From a virus, in the IMG/VR virus record IMGVR_UViG_3300021962_000058, positions 27,150-91,149 of that record: a stretch of 64,000 nucleotides of DNA; one strand, 5' to 3'. Position 1 is the first letter of the stretch; each line of letters starts with the position of its first letter. Of the stretch, positions 19,147 to 29,528 are shown one piece after another. Under the pieces are notes generated by a model. It worked only from the letters and a program-made list of their open reading frames with translations, was not told the origin of the DNA and searched no databases. The position numbers were made by a program, and so were the translations under genes.

Positions 19147-22100
19147 ATGCCACAAAAGACTAACCTAAACATAAATCCTTATTATGATGATTTCAATAAG
19201 GATGACAATTATTATAGAGTTCTGTTCAAACCTGGTAGACCAGTTCAGGCGAGAGAATTAACAGGCCTCCAGTCAATTTTACAAAATCAAATAGAATCCT
19301 TTGGAAGTCATATATTCAAAGAAGGATCTATGGTAATTCCTGGTGGAGTTACTTGTGATAATGCATTTACTACTGTTAAAGTAAATAAAGATCATCTAGG
19401 TATTGATGTTACTGTATACTTAGATGCTATCACAAATTATAATAATGGAAGAGGAACAAAAGTAAAAGGCGTAAAATCTGGGGTAGTTGGAACGTTAAAG
19501 GGATATTTACTACCACCAGAAGAAGGAGTAGAAGATATTACACTTTTTGTAAAATATGTGGATGGTGGAAATGACGGACAAACATCACAATTTTCAGATG
19601 GTGAAATTTTAACCCTTGAAGAAAATATTACCTATGGTAATACTTCTTTAAATATCGGTGATAGTGTACTTACCCTAGTTTCAATTGATGCTACTAAAAC
19701 TGGATATGCAGTTGGTGTATCAAAGGGTGTCTATTTTATTAGAGGAGTTTTTGTCGATGTTCCAAATACTCAAATTGTTTTAGACCCATATAATAATGAA
19801 CCATCATATCGTGTAGGTTTTGATGTTTTAGAAGAAATTGTTACTTCGAATGATGATCCAGATTTAAATGATAATGCCAGAGGATTTACAAACTTTGCAG
19901 CTCCTGGTGCAGATAGATTAAAAATCAGTGTTAAACTTGCTAAAAAACAATTAACAGATTTTGATGACGTAAACTTTATTGAACTCGTCAAAGTTGATCA
20001 AGGTAAAATTAAAAAATTACAAAATAAATCAGAATATAGCATAATTAAAGAATACTTTGCAAAAAGGACATTTGAAGAATCAGGAAACTATGCATTAAAA
20101 CCATTTACAGTATCTGTTGCAAATTCGTTAAACAACGAAACTGGTAATGGCGGACTTTACAGAGAAGGTCAGAGAACAGAACAAGGTAATCTTCCAAATG
20201 ATAACTTAATGTCTGTTACTGTTTCATCTGGAACAGCATATGTTAAAGGGTTTGATATTGATCTTGTTGGAACAACAGTTGTTGATGTCGAAAAACCAAG
20301 ATCTGTTAAAACGGTTGATGGTGCATTAGTACCATTTGCTATGGGAAGTTTGTTAAAAGTAAATAATGTCTATGGTGTTCCATATATCAACATTGGAGCA
20401 TCGTCGAGTGGAGCACAGACAACTCAGGCTAACATTATAGAACTCTACAACAGAAGAAGGGATGGTGCTGGTACAGGGGGTACAGTTGCAAATGCTTCTG
20501 GACTAGGAACTAAAATTGGTGAGGCAAGAGTATATTGGTATGGAGTTGCTGATGCCCCATACACTGCCAATAACACCGAATGGGACTTATATCTATTCGA
20601 TGTTCAAACATATACAACTCTCTATCTTGGAAGATCATATACTACAACTGAAGTTCCACTAACATCATTTGTTAGAGGTCTTTCTAGTGGAGCAACTGGT
20701 TATTTGGCAGCAAAACCAAATGGCGCTGCATTTAGTTTATCGCAAACTTCTGGAACATTTTTAGTTGGTGAGCAAATCATTATTAATGAAAATCCAGAAT
20801 TAAAAGTTGGCGTCAGTGCTATAAACGTTTATACAACAGAGGATATTAAATCTGTATATCAAGATGCATCAACTATAAGTGGATTATCAGTTGATTTTCT
20901 AGCAGATACAGTTCTTTATGAGAGAACACCTCCAAATTTTGCAATCACTGACAAATTGAGAATTACCAGTAGTACTGGCGTATCTCGTGCTCCTGGTAGA
21001 TTTTTCTCAGGAGCAACTGGGATTAAAACAGAATCTATTATAAAGTATCAGGAAGGAACAAATACTGATCCAACATTTAATAGAATAGCATCAATAAACA
21101 CAACAGGAACTGAGATAACTCTTGCTGCAACTGGCGCTGCAGTTGCTGGTGTTTGTGATAATGGAATAGCGGCAGCAGATACTGAATCTGTATTTTCTTT
21201 AATGGAACCAAAGATTGTTAATTTGGTTTCTTCTGGACTTTATACTAATCTGCCAAGACCTAATATAGCATCTGTTGATCTATCCTCATCGGAACTTACT
21301 ATTTCTAGACAAGTTACTGGAAAATCAACAGATGCCAATGGACAATTAACACTAACTACTTCCGATGTTCTGGATGTTAGTGCTGGAATCAGTAGTGTAT
21401 TTTTTGAATCTTTCGATGCTGAAAGGTATTCCGTACACTATTCGGATGGAACAACTGATCAATTGACGGCTAGTAAATTTACACGTAGCATTGATGGTTC
21501 GTCAATTACATTTACAAAATTAACAGCAAATCAAACTAATAATGTAACTGTTAATGTTACTCTTAAAAAGAGAGCAGTTACAAATAAGTCGAAAGATTTT
21601 ATAAGAAGTAGGCAAGTATCTATTACAAGAACAAGTGGTATTTCCACTCAATCTGGACCAACTTCAAGTGGACTTTCTACCAGTAAATATTATGGATTAA
21701 GAGTAGAAGATGCTGAGATATGTCTGAATGTTCCTGATGTTGTAAATATCAGGGCTGTTTATGAGTCTACAAACACTTCAGCACCTGTTTTAGATAAGTT
21801 GGTTTTTGCGAGTGGATTAAATCTAGATAATAATGTTATTGTTGGTGAAAAAATTGTAGGTGAGGATAGTAGAGCAGTTGCTCAGGTTGTAACTAAAACA
21901 TCTACAACAGTAGAATTTGTATATTTAAACCAAAATAATTTTAAAGTTGGAGAACTGGTTAAATTTAACGAGTCTTCATTAAATATAGCAATTCAATCAA
22001 TAACAGAAGGTAGCTATATTGATAAGACTTCAAATTATGTTCTAGATAAAGGACATAAAGATCAATATTGTGACTATTCAAAAATAAGAAGGAGAGCAGG

Positions 22101-25100
22101 AAGTGCGCTTCCAGCTCGTCAACTATTAGTTATTTTTGATTATTATAAGGTTGCATCTGGAAATAATGGAGACATATTTACAGTAAATTCATATACCGAA
22201 GACAGATATTCTAGTGATATTCCATCTGTTCCAGATGGAACACGTGTTTCGGATATGATTGATTTTAGACCAAGAGTAGTTGAATTTGATCCAGCAACGG
22301 CAACTACATCTCCATTTGCATTTAGTTCTAGATCATATGAAAGTACTTATAGATATGTAATATCACCAGATGAAACTTCTTTCGTAGGATATAGTTACTA
22401 CTTACCAAGAGTTGACTTGGTAACAGTAAATCGTTTTGGTGAAGTTGAAATTGTTAAAGGAGAATCTAGTGATACTCCACGTGCCCCAATCCTAGCCGAT
22501 GATGCTATGGAATTGGCTCAAATTAGTTATCCACCATACCTCTTCAATCCACGTAAAGATCCCAGAATTCTATTAAGAGATAATAGAAGATTTACAATGA
22601 GGGACATTGCAAAATTAGAAGAGAGAATTGAAAATCTAGAAGAAGTTACCAGTTTAAGTATGCTTGAACTGAAAGCACAAACTCTAGAAGTTCTCGATGC
22701 CAACGGAAATAATAGATTTAAATCAGGTTTTATTGTTTCTAGTTTTAAAGATAAGTCACTTTGTGATCAAAGATATAGCACAATTGATGTTAGTGCATCT
22801 GAGGCACTAGGAATTGCTCCTATTGATTTCTGGTCACTTCAAGCAGAATTGGCATTAGATCCTGCAATTGATAAGACAACAGCAGATCTTACTCAAAATC
22901 TCAAATTATTAGATCCAAATATCCAAAAGACTGGTGATTTACTAACTCTTAAATATGAAGAAGTAGGTTGGATCGAACAACCACATGCCACAACAGTTGA
23001 AAATGTCAATCCATTTAATGTTATTGTTTTCGTTGGTGGTGTTGTATTAGATCCTGCATCTGATAACTGGGTAAGAACAATTTATATTGATGATCAAAGA
23101 ATTGAATCAACTGGTGCTGAATGGAAGCAACAGGCAAAAACTAAGGTTGATGTAGATACTAAAACTGAAAAAGAAACATATAAGAAGGGTGGTAATAGAA
23201 GTGAGAAGGGAGTAAGAAATGTAACAACTACAACTACAACCACGACTACAAAATATAAACCGGTTTTAAAAGGTCCATCAAGAGAATTTGATTATGTTGA
23301 AGATGTAAAAATTAGTGGCACTGTTGATCCATTCATGCGTTCTAGAAACGTATATTTCGCAGCAAATGGACTTAAACCATTTACAAAGCATTATCATTAT
23401 CTGGATAGTCAAGAAGTTGATATTATTCCAAAACTTTGTGAAATTGAAATGCAGTCAGGCACATTCCAAATTTATGAAAATGCCAGAATTTATTTGGCTG
23501 GAAAGCAAATAGGATATATCAGAATACAAAAACCAAAACATAAATTTGGCGATACTGGTAGACCTGATATTGGTGCAGGATTAGGATCTCTATCAGTTCT
23601 TGTTGAAGAATACAGTGTTGATCCATATGATAGAACTAGACCTGGACCTGGAGATGCTTATTCTGCAACATCAAAGTTAATTAATTTTGGTGTTAGAGTT
23701 TTGGCAACTGAACCAGAAAAGTATTATGGTTATGTTGCCGAAGGTGCAACAGTTGTCGGTGAAACTAGTGGAGCAACTGCAAGAATAATTAGAGCTGAAT
23801 TAATTTCAGACAACTGGGGAGATGTTATTGGAAACTTCTTCTTCAGAGATCCAAATACAAATCCACCACCACCAGTAAGAGTCACTAGTGGAACAAAAAC
23901 TGTAAAAATTACGGCGGTTCCTCCTGGCGTTACACCATTACCAGGATCAACGGTATTTGCGAGTGAAGCTATTGGAACTTATAGTGGATCTGGAACAATT
24001 TTAACACAAGAAACGAGTAGAGTTTCTGTAAGGAATCCACCCAAACCAGCAGCTTTACCAACAGATGTTAAAGTTGAAGTTAAGGCACCACATAGAGATC
24101 CATTAGCTCAATCATTTACAGTTGATGGTAAAGGTGCATTCTTAACCTCATTTGATCTTTATTTTGCAACCAAAGATCCATCTGCAAAAATTTATGTTGA
24201 ACTAAGAACCGTTGAACTTGGCACCCCAACTCAATTCCTTGTTCAAGATTATACACAAGTAGCTTTAAATCCAAATGATATAAACATTGCTGAGGATTCT
24301 TTTGAAGTTAAGAGTATGGCAGGATTCGATGATGCTGCTAGCGGATTTACTCCTGGACGGTTTGGTTATGAACAGGACTATCCTTATGCAAAATCACTTG
24401 GTTTCTCTGATGCGGATATTAGATATTTCTTAGAAAATGTCTATAAAGGTGTAATCGGTCCTAAGATGCAAGATGTATTAAAGGATCCAAATTGGGGTAG
24501 ATATAAGAGAAAGAGTATGGTAGGATTCGATGATGCTGCCAGTGGATTTACTCCTGGACAGTTTGGTTATGAACAGGACTATCCTTATGCAAGATCACTT
24601 GGTTTCTCTGATGCAGATATCAGATATTTCTTAGAGAATGAATATAATGGGATAATTGGTCCTAAGATGCAAGATGTATTAAAGGATTCAAATTGGGGTA
24701 GATATGAAAGACCACGTATACCAGAACCAGTTCCAACAAGAGTTCGTTTCCCATCCCCAGTTTACTTAGAAGCTGGTAAAGAATATGCAATTGTTATTTT
24801 ATCACCAGCATCGGATGGTTATGAAATGTGGACTGCCACTATGGGAGAGAAGACTGTTAAAACTAAAAATCTTCCAGATGTTCAAAATGTTGTTGTTACT
24901 AAACAATACATTGGTGGATCGTTGTTCAAGTCACAAAATGGAACGATTTGGACAGCAAGTCAATATCAAGATCTTACCTTTAAACTTTACAAAGCAAAGT
25001 TTGTTCCTTCTGGTACTTTAACATTCTATAATACTGATATTAACACCTTTGGAACAAATGTATCTACCCTGCAAAATAATCCAATTGAAGGATTACCAAG

Positions 25101-26970
25101 AAAACTAATGATTCCTATTACAGGAACACTAAATGCTGCTGTTGTTCCTGGAACTAAAATTGGTCAGGGATCTAGTCCAAGTGTAACTGGAATTGTTGAA
25201 AATCTTGGTGGTCCTGTTGGTGTTGTAACTGTTATTAGTGGTGGATCTGGTTATCCAGCGTCTGGAACTACAAATAATGTTCCCCTATACTCTATTAGTG
25301 GAAAAGGAACTGGTGCAACGGCAAATGTTACCGTAAGTAATGGTAAAGTAATTTCAGTTACTCCAACTGCAACAACTGGAAGTGGTTATGTAAATGGAGA
25401 AATTCTTGGAATTACTACAAGTAATATTGGTAGTGGTTCAGGAGCAAGAGTTTCTGTTGCATCTCGTGGTGCTGCTAACACAATTTACTTGACAGGTGTT
25501 CAAGGTGAAAACTTTACAAATACATCATCCATTGTTTATTACACAAATCCAACAAATGAATCTTCTAGAACAACTAGTGGGGCAACAGTAAGTGCAAACT
25601 CAACACTTATTGACGATAAATTCTCTGGAAATGTTTTTAGAATTAAACAATATAATCATGCACATCATGGCGGAAACAATGTAATCGAAGTCAAAGATGT
25701 TCTACCTGATAGAGAAAATATCCAACTCACTGTACCTGTTGGATTGAACGACACTGTTGTTTCTGTTGCAAATACAACTGTTTTTGCAAGGTTTGAGGGA
25801 ATAACAACTAGTCGTGGATATGCGTTAATAAACAATGAAGTTGTATCTTATAGTGGAATAACACAAACTTCTGGTGATAGTGGAACACTTATCATCGATG
25901 GAAGAGGATTAAATGGTAGTGCTAAAGTAGCACATACTATTGGATTTGTAACTCCATATGAAGTTAATGGTGTTTCTCTAATGAGAATTAATAAAACACA
26001 TAATATTCCTGCAACTTATTATAATTTGGAAAACTCCAACCTGGATAATTATTTCTTAGAATTTGATAGGACAACACCAACTGTCAGAAGTACAGGAACT
26101 TCAATGCTTAATTTCGAATCTCAAAAGGGATTTGGTGGAAATAGTGTTAAAATTTCCCAAAACCATCAATTTAGTTCTATTGAACCAATATTCAATATAA
26201 TTACTCCTGGAAAAGGTACAGCAGTTTCTTCACAGATAAGAACTATTTCTGGAACTAGTGCAGGTGGAACGGAAGTATCATTCTTAGATCTTGGATATGA
26301 ACCAATTCAGTTAAATAGAGTTACACATTTCCCAACTCCAAGACTAGTTGCCTCTAAGGTAAATGAAAATGCCAGATTGACAACACTTCCATCAAATAAA
26401 TCTCTAACATTAAGAGTTGATTTTGTCACTGAGGATGAAAACCTGTCTCCAGTTATGGATTTGCAAAATTCAACCTTTATACTTGGTAGAAATAGAGTCA
26501 ATAAACCAATTTCTGATTATGTTCTTGATTCTAGGACGAATGAAATTAATGGAGATCCTCATGGAGCAGTATTTGTAACTCAGATTATTTCTCTGGCACA
26601 ACCAGCTACCAGTTTAAAAGTTTTAGTTGCAGCAAACAGACAACCAGAGGCAGACATTAGAGCATTTTATAGATTATTCAAGGCAGATTCTAGTGACGTT
26701 CCACAAAGTTATGTTCCATTCCCTGGATATGATAATTTATCAGATACTGATGGTGATGGATTTGGTGATTTAATTTTAGATCTGTCCGCAAACAGTGGAA
26801 GACCTGATGCATTTGTAAATCCAGACGGACCAGAATCTTTTTCAGAATATCAGTTTAGTGTAAACAATCTAGAACAGTTCAATGGATTCTCAATTAAAAT
26901 TGTAATGTCTTCAACCAATGAGTCAACACCAGTAAAACTTAAAGATTTTAGATGTATTGCCTTAGCATAA
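19147..26970 (+). CDS. large tail/baseplate structural protein, DUF4815-like N-terminus, 2607 aa
   Basis: The N-terminus (NPYYDDFNKDDNYYRVLFKP, then GRPVQARELTGLQSILQNQI) matches the DUF4815-type domain found in T4-like virion proteins, placed like gp9/gp10 after gp8. The central region is long and beta-rich with a poly-Thr run before KYKPVLKG. Residues 1723-1856 are two near-identical 67-residue repeats. After these come a conserved wall-like segment (FPSPVYLEAGKEYAIVILSP), GxGY units near residue 2035, a 'YALINNEVVSYSG...GRGLNG' unit, and a Ca-binding-like loop DTDGDGFGD near the C-terminus. I infer a baseplate-peripheral or fibre-anchoring protein. Exact T4 counterpart is unclear. Confidence 0.82.
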   Translation: MPQKTNLNINPYYDDFNKDDNYYRVLFKPGRPVQARELTGLQSILQNQIESFGSHIFKEGSMVIPGGVTCDNAFTTVKVNKDHLGIDVTVYLDAITNYNNGRGTKVKGVKSGVVGTLKGYLLPPEEGVEDITLFVKYVDGGNDGQTSQFSDGEILTLEENITYGNTSLNIGDSVLTLVSIDATKTGYAVGVSKGVYFIRGVFVDVPNTQIVLDPYNNEPSYRVGFDVLEEIVTSNDDPDLNDNARGFTNFAAPGADRLKISVKLAKKQLTDFDDVNFIELVKVDQGKIKKLQNKSEYSIIKEYFAKRTFEESGNYALKPFTVSVANSLNNETGNGGLYREGQRTEQGNLPNDNLMSVTVSSGTAYVKGFDIDLVGTTVVDVEKPRSVKTVDGALVPFAMGSLLKVNNVYGVPYINIGASSSGAQTTQANIIELYNRRRDGAGTGGTVANASGLGTKIGEARVYWYGVADAPYTANNTEWDLYLFDVQTYTTLYLGRSYTTTEVPLTSFVRGLSSGATGYLAAKPNGAAFSLSQTSGTFLVGEQIIINENPELKVGVSAINVYTTEDIKSVYQDASTISGLSVDFLADTVLYERTPPNFAITDKLRITSSTGVSRAPGRFFSGATGIKTESIIKYQEGTNTDPTFNRIASINTTGTEITLAATGAAVAGVCDNGIAAADTESVFSLMEPKIVNLVSSGLYTNLPRPNIASVDLSSSELTISRQVTGKSTDANGQLTLTTSDVLDVSAGISSVFFESFDAERYSVHYSDGTTDQLTASKFTRSIDGSSITFTKLTANQTNNVTVNVTLKKRAVTNKSKDFIRSRQVSITRTSGISTQSGPTSSGLSTSKYYGLRVEDAEICLNVPDVVNIRAVYESTNTSAPVLDKLVFASGLNLDNNVIVGEKIVGEDSRAVAQVVTKTSTTVEFVYLNQNNFKVGELVKFNESSLNIAIQSITEGSYIDKTSNYVLDKGHKDQYCDYSKIRRRAGSALPARQLLVIFDYYKVASGNNGDIFTVNSYTEDRYSSDIPSVPDGTRVSDMIDFRPRVVEFDPATATTSPFAFSSRSYESTYRYVISPDETSFVGYSYYLPRVDLVTVNRFGEVEIVKGESSDTPRAPILADDAMELAQISYPPYLFNPRKDPRILLRDNRRFTMRDIAKLEERIENLEEVTSLSMLELKAQTLEVLDANGNNRFKSGFIVSSFKDKSLCDQRYSTIDVSASEALGIAPIDFWSLQAELALDPAIDKTTADLTQNLKLLDPNIQKTGDLLTLKYEEVGWIEQPHATTVENVNPFNVIVFVGGVVLDPASDNWVRTIYIDDQRIESTGAEWKQQAKTKVDVDTKTEKETYKKGGNRSEKGVRNVTTTTTTTTTKYKPVLKGPSREFDYVEDVKISGTVDPFMRSRNVYFAANGLKPFTKHYHYLDSQEVDIIPKLCEIEMQSGTFQIYENARIYLAGKQIGYIRIQKPKHKFGDTGRPDIGAGLGSLSVLVEEYSVDPYDRTRPGPGDAYSATSKLINFGVRVLATEPEKYYGYVAEGATVVGETSGATARIIRAELISDNWGDVIGNFFFRDPNTNPPPPVRVTSGTKTVKITAVPPGVTPLPGSTVFASEAIGTYSGSGTILTQETSRVSVRNPPKPAALPTDVKVEVKAPHRDPLAQSFTVDGKGAFLTSFDLYFATKDPSAKIYVELRTVELGTPTQFLVQDYTQVALNPNDINIAEDSFEVKSMAGFDDAASGFTPGRFGYEQDYPYAKSLGFSDADIRYFLENVYKGVIGPKMQDVLKDPNWGRYKRKSMVGFDDAASGFTPGQFGYEQDYPYARSLGFSDADIRYFLENEYNGIIGPKMQDVLKDSNWGRYERPRIPEPVPTRVRFPSPVYLEAGKEYAIVILSPASDGYEMWTATMGEKTVKTKNLPDVQNVVVTKQYIGGSLFKSQNGTIWTASQYQDLTFKLYKAKFVPSGTLTFYNTDINTFGTNVSTLQNNPIEGLPRKLMIPITGTLNAAVVPGTKIGQGSSPSVTGIVENLGGPVGVVTVISGGSGYPASGTTNNVPLYSISGKGTGATANVTVSNGKVISVTPTATTGSGYVNGEILGITTSNIGSGSGARVSVASRGAANTIYLTGVQGENFTNTSSIVYYTNPTNESSRTTSGATVSANSTLIDDKFSGNVFRIKQYNHAHHGGNNVIEVKDVLPDRENIQLTVPVGLNDTVVSVANTTVFARFEGITTSRGYALINNEVVSYSGITQTSGDSGTLIIDGRGLNGSAKVAHTIGFVTPYEVNGVSLMRINKTHNIPATYYNLENSNLDNYFLEFDRTTPTVRSTGTSMLNFESQKGFGGNSVKISQNHQFSSIEPIFNIITPGKGTAVSSQIRTISGTSAGGTEVSFLDLGYEPIQLNRVTHFPTPRLVASKVNENARLTTLPSNKSLTLRVDFVTEDENLSPVMDLQNSTFILGRNRVNKPISDYVLDSRTNEINGDPHGAVFVTQIISLAQPATSLKVLVAANRQPEADIRAFYRLFKADSSDVPQSYVPFPGYDNLSDTDGDGFGDLILDLSANSGRPDAFVNPDGPESFSEYQFSVNNLEQFNGFSIKIVMSSTNESTPVKLKDFRCIALA
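24313..24714 (+). repeat. tandem 201-bp duplication inside the 2607-aa gene
   Basis: Two adjacent in-frame copies (24313-24513 and 24514-24714) encode 67 residues each. Both carry GFDDAASGFTPG, FGYEQDYPYA, LGFSDADIRYFLEN and IGPKMQDVLKD. The DNA differs at only a small number of sites, so the duplication looks recent. Confidence 0.9.
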
Positions 26971-26973
26971 AAT

Positions 26974-27195
26974 ATGGAAGATTCAAATTTCATTCCCGTT
27001 GAGGGACACAACAACCTTTTTAGAGATCGACAAACAGGTGCAATTTTGAATAAAGATAAATCAGCATACCTCAATTATATGAGGTTAAATGAGATCAAAG
27101 AAAAGGAAAAAAATGAAATTAATGAAATTAAAAAAGATATTGACGAGATTAAATCTTTATTAAAGGAACTTATTAATGGACCCAGACAAAATTAA
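26974..27195 (+). CDS. small coiled-coil protein, 73 aa
   Basis: ATG 4 bases after the preceding stop. The N-terminal half contains VEGHNNLFRDRQTGAILNKD, a pattern (short charged lead, then 'D..TGAI.N.D') I associate with small T4-like phage proteins of unknown role. The C-terminal half is a strongly charged coiled coil (EIKEKEKNEINEIKKDIDEI). Its end overlaps the start of the next gene by 20 bases. It could be a chaperone or trimerisation factor for the neighbouring fibre proteins; this is inference from position and coiled-coil content. Confidence 0.65.
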   Translation: MEDSNFIPVEGHNNLFRDRQTGAILNKDKSAYLNYMRLNEIKEKEKNEINEIKKDIDEIKSLLKELINGPRQN

Positions 27196-27376
27196 TCTAG
27201 AAAATTTAAGTAAGAGTTTTGAATACTATAAGGCAGCATCAGAAATTGATGCCATTGATTCTGTTGATACTCTTAGAAATATTGCAAAATCTTATGTGAA
27301 ACTTTATTTTAAACAACAAGAGGTTATCTCATCATTTGGATCTTCAATTGAACCTTTTGGATTCAATGAAGTATAA
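27176..27376 (+). CDS. small unknown helical protein, 66 aa
   Basis: The gene overlaps the preceding one by 20 bases in another frame. The product is acidic and helical (INLENLSKSFEYYKAASEID, VDTLRNIAKSYVKLYFKQQE) with no known domain. Its stop is inside a consensus late promoter. The overlap and the position in the fibre cluster suggest a real gene, perhaps a virion assembly factor. Confidence 0.6.
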   Translation: MDPDKINLENLSKSFEYYKAASEIDAIDSVDTLRNIAKSYVKLYFKQQEVISSFGSSIEPFGFNEV

Positions 27377-27379
27377 ATA
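27372..27379 (+). promoter_or_regulatory. late promoter (TATAAATA) before the 27406 gene
   Basis: Exact TATAAATA, 26 bases before the next ATG and overlapping the upstream stop codon. Confidence 0.65.
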
Positions 27380-27405
27380 TATTTTAGATCCTGAACTGTT
27401 TATAA

Positions 27406-27633
27406 ATGGCAGAAATTAAGGTCAGAGTAGGACAACAACCTGCGGTAAAAGTTATATCTTCACTTGCTGGTGCTCAAGGTCTTTCTTTGTCTGAGCTTAG
27501 TGATGTTAATGCCACAAATTTACTTGATGGTATGGTTCTTGTTTATAATGGTGCCACTAGAAAATGGGACGCTACACTAACCCTTACACCAGGGGCAACA
27601 CAGAATTTAGACATCAACGGGGGAAATTTCTAA
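27406..27633 (+). CDS. small virion-type protein, 75 aa
   Basis: A 75-residue protein with MAEIKVRVGQQPAVKVISSL followed by LSLSELSDVNATNLLDGMVL and VYNGATRKWDATLTL. The 'LSELSDV...L.DG..L.YN....KW' pattern is common in phage fibre and structural proteins as a short beta unit. It is followed without a gap by the tail-fibre-like gene, and a late promoter precedes it. I infer a small fibre or baseplate-associated protein. Confidence 0.65.
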   Translation: MAEIKVRVGQQPAVKVISSLAGAQGLSLSELSDVNATNLLDGMVLVYNGATRKWDATLTLTPGATQNLDINGGNF

Positions 27634-29307
27634 ATGGCAAGTATTATCAGGATCAAAAGATCCTCAGGTACTAATAAACCTTCTAGTCTAAATTGGGGTG
27701 AATTAGCATACGTAACTGGTATTGGTAGTTATGGTGGTATTAACCAGTACAAAGATAGAATTTTTGTAGGTGATGATGGCAACAATGTAAATCCAGTCGG
27801 TGGATATTACTATGCTTCTATGATGGAGCATTCGCCAGGAGCAATCGCTGGCGTAACAAATACAAGGAATAGTGATGGTGGTATTGTTGCTATTCTTGAT
27901 AGCAATAGAAAAGTAGATCAGTGGAACGTTGATAATTTAAGACTCGATTTAAATACTTTATCATCTACTAATACTGATGGTGATATTGTTTTAGATCCAA
28001 ACGGAACTGGTGAGATTAATATTGTCGATGATACGTACTTATCATTTGGTAATGATAAAGACGTTAAAATGCGTTATGATGAAGCAACTGATAATAGATT
28101 TGAAATTGAGGGAGCTGACTGGGCATTTGCCAATGGTGTAGCAATTAATATTGGCGATGTTACAGAATCTGGTGATAAAGATAGTGGTGCCCTTGTCGTT
28201 GAGGGTGGAGTAGGAATTGAAAAAAATCTGAATGTAGGTGGAACAATAGGTGTTAGTGGTTTCGCCACAATTGATCAGATCAAGATAAAGGATAATGTAA
28301 TATCAACTATTTCCGGCAATGAATTATACTTAGATCCATATCCAGATGGATTAAGTAATGAAGGAACAGTTATTGTAAAAGGAAATTTACAAGTAGATGG
28401 AACTACAACATCTGTAAATTCAACAACTGTCGATTTAAATGATCCTATTATTGTTCTTGGTGATGTAACAAGCACAACAACAGTAATGACTACTGTTGTT
28501 GCTGGTGTAAGCACAATTAGATTAGATTCTGTTACAGGAATCAATACTGGTGACGTAGTTAGTGGAAATGCCGCCCTTTCAGTATCGGGGGTAAATACAA
28601 TAACTTCTTATGATACTGTTAATAAAATTATAACTTTAACAGATGCGACTATTGCTCCTGGAATTTCTACAACTACACAATTAACAATTACCCACGCATA
28701 CGATACTAATACTGATCGTGGTGTTGCATTTAATTATAATACAAGCACTGGAACTGCAAATAATAAAATTGGATTCTTTGGATATACTGATCAAAATAAT
28801 GTTGGAAGTGCTGCCACTGCAAGATCTTGGACCTATATCCCAGATGCAACTATCACCAATAGTGTAGTAACTGGAACCAGAGGATACCTTGATATTAAAG
28901 GTATTTACTATCAAACTGGCGACTTCAATACTCACGGTGTTGTATATTTTGATGCTGATGGATTACAAACTTCCACAAATAATCCAGCATCCCCTGCCAT
29001 TACTTCAAAGCAGATTCTAACTGCTATTACAAAGGTTACTTTATCACTCCCAACATCGATTACAGTATCTACCGGAGACATAATTAGACAAGATACAAGC
29101 AACGCTTATGGTGTTGTTGAAACTGGTGGAACATTAACCACATTAAATCTTATTGGTGTTGAAGGAACATTTGTTAATACTTATAACATTATAAAAGAAG
29201 GTGATAATGGATCTGTACAAAATCTATCAGTAATTCCTTCCTCAGTTTCGACAATATATACTAATAAACCACACTGGACATCAACCCTTGACGGAGGAAC
29301 ATTCTAA
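27634..29307 (+). CDS. tail-fibre-like structural protein, 557 aa
   Basis: The N-terminus (SIIRIKRSSGTNKPSSLNWG, ELAYVTG, then DRIFVGDDGNN) has the 'GELAY...IFVGD' layout of Mtd_N-like and other fibre N-terminal domains. The remainder is Gly/Thr/Asn-rich beta-structure with fibre-like units (DGDIVLDPNGTGEINI, GALVVEGGVGIEKNLNVGGT). No enzymatic domain is seen. The C-terminus ends KPHWTSTLDGGTF. Position between the baseplate block and the neck genes fits a short fibre, whisker or other receptor-interaction protein. The start directly abuts the previous stop. Confidence 0.75.
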   Translation: MASIIRIKRSSGTNKPSSLNWGELAYVTGIGSYGGINQYKDRIFVGDDGNNVNPVGGYYYASMMEHSPGAIAGVTNTRNSDGGIVAILDSNRKVDQWNVDNLRLDLNTLSSTNTDGDIVLDPNGTGEINIVDDTYLSFGNDKDVKMRYDEATDNRFEIEGADWAFANGVAINIGDVTESGDKDSGALVVEGGVGIEKNLNVGGTIGVSGFATIDQIKIKDNVISTISGNELYLDPYPDGLSNEGTVIVKGNLQVDGTTTSVNSTTVDLNDPIIVLGDVTSTTTVMTTVVAGVSTIRLDSVTGINTGDVVSGNAALSVSGVNTITSYDTVNKIITLTDATIAPGISTTTQLTITHAYDTNTDRGVAFNYNTSTGTANNKIGFFGYTDQNNVGSAATARSWTYIPDATITNSVVTGTRGYLDIKGIYYQTGDFNTHGVVYFDADGLQTSTNNPASPAITSKQILTAITKVTLSLPTSITVSTGDIIRQDTSNAYGVVETGGTLTTLNLIGVEGTFVNTYNIIKEGDNGSVQNLSVIPSSVSTIYTNKPHWTSTLDGGTF

Positions 29308-29310
29308 AAT

Positions 29311-29523
29311 ATGTCAAATGAAAGTGAAGTCGATATCAATATTTTAGTGCGTTTATATAATCAAAAATTAGCAGCACTAACAAACCAAAATATATTGCTA
29401 GAAGCAAAGTTGCAAACATTATCAGACGATTTTGCAAAAGAAAAAAATGAGCTTCTAGCAGTAAACCTTGATTTACAAAACAAATATGATGAATTGAAAA
29501 AGTCTAAAAAACCTGAAGCGTAA
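29311..29523 (+). CDS. small coiled-coil protein, 70 aa
   Basis: A 70-residue, almost wholly helical protein with heptad-like pattern (LVRLYNQKLAALTNQNILLE; LQTLSDDFAKEKNELLAVNL) and a basic tail. It lies 3 bases after the fibre-like gene and 5 before gp13. No known domain. The coiled coil suggests an oligomerisation or assembly role for fibre or neck proteins (inference). Confidence 0.65.
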   Translation: MSNESEVDINILVRLYNQKLAALTNQNILLEAKLQTLSDDFAKEKNELLAVNLDLQNKYDELKKSKKPEA

Positions 29524-29528
29524 CAAAA

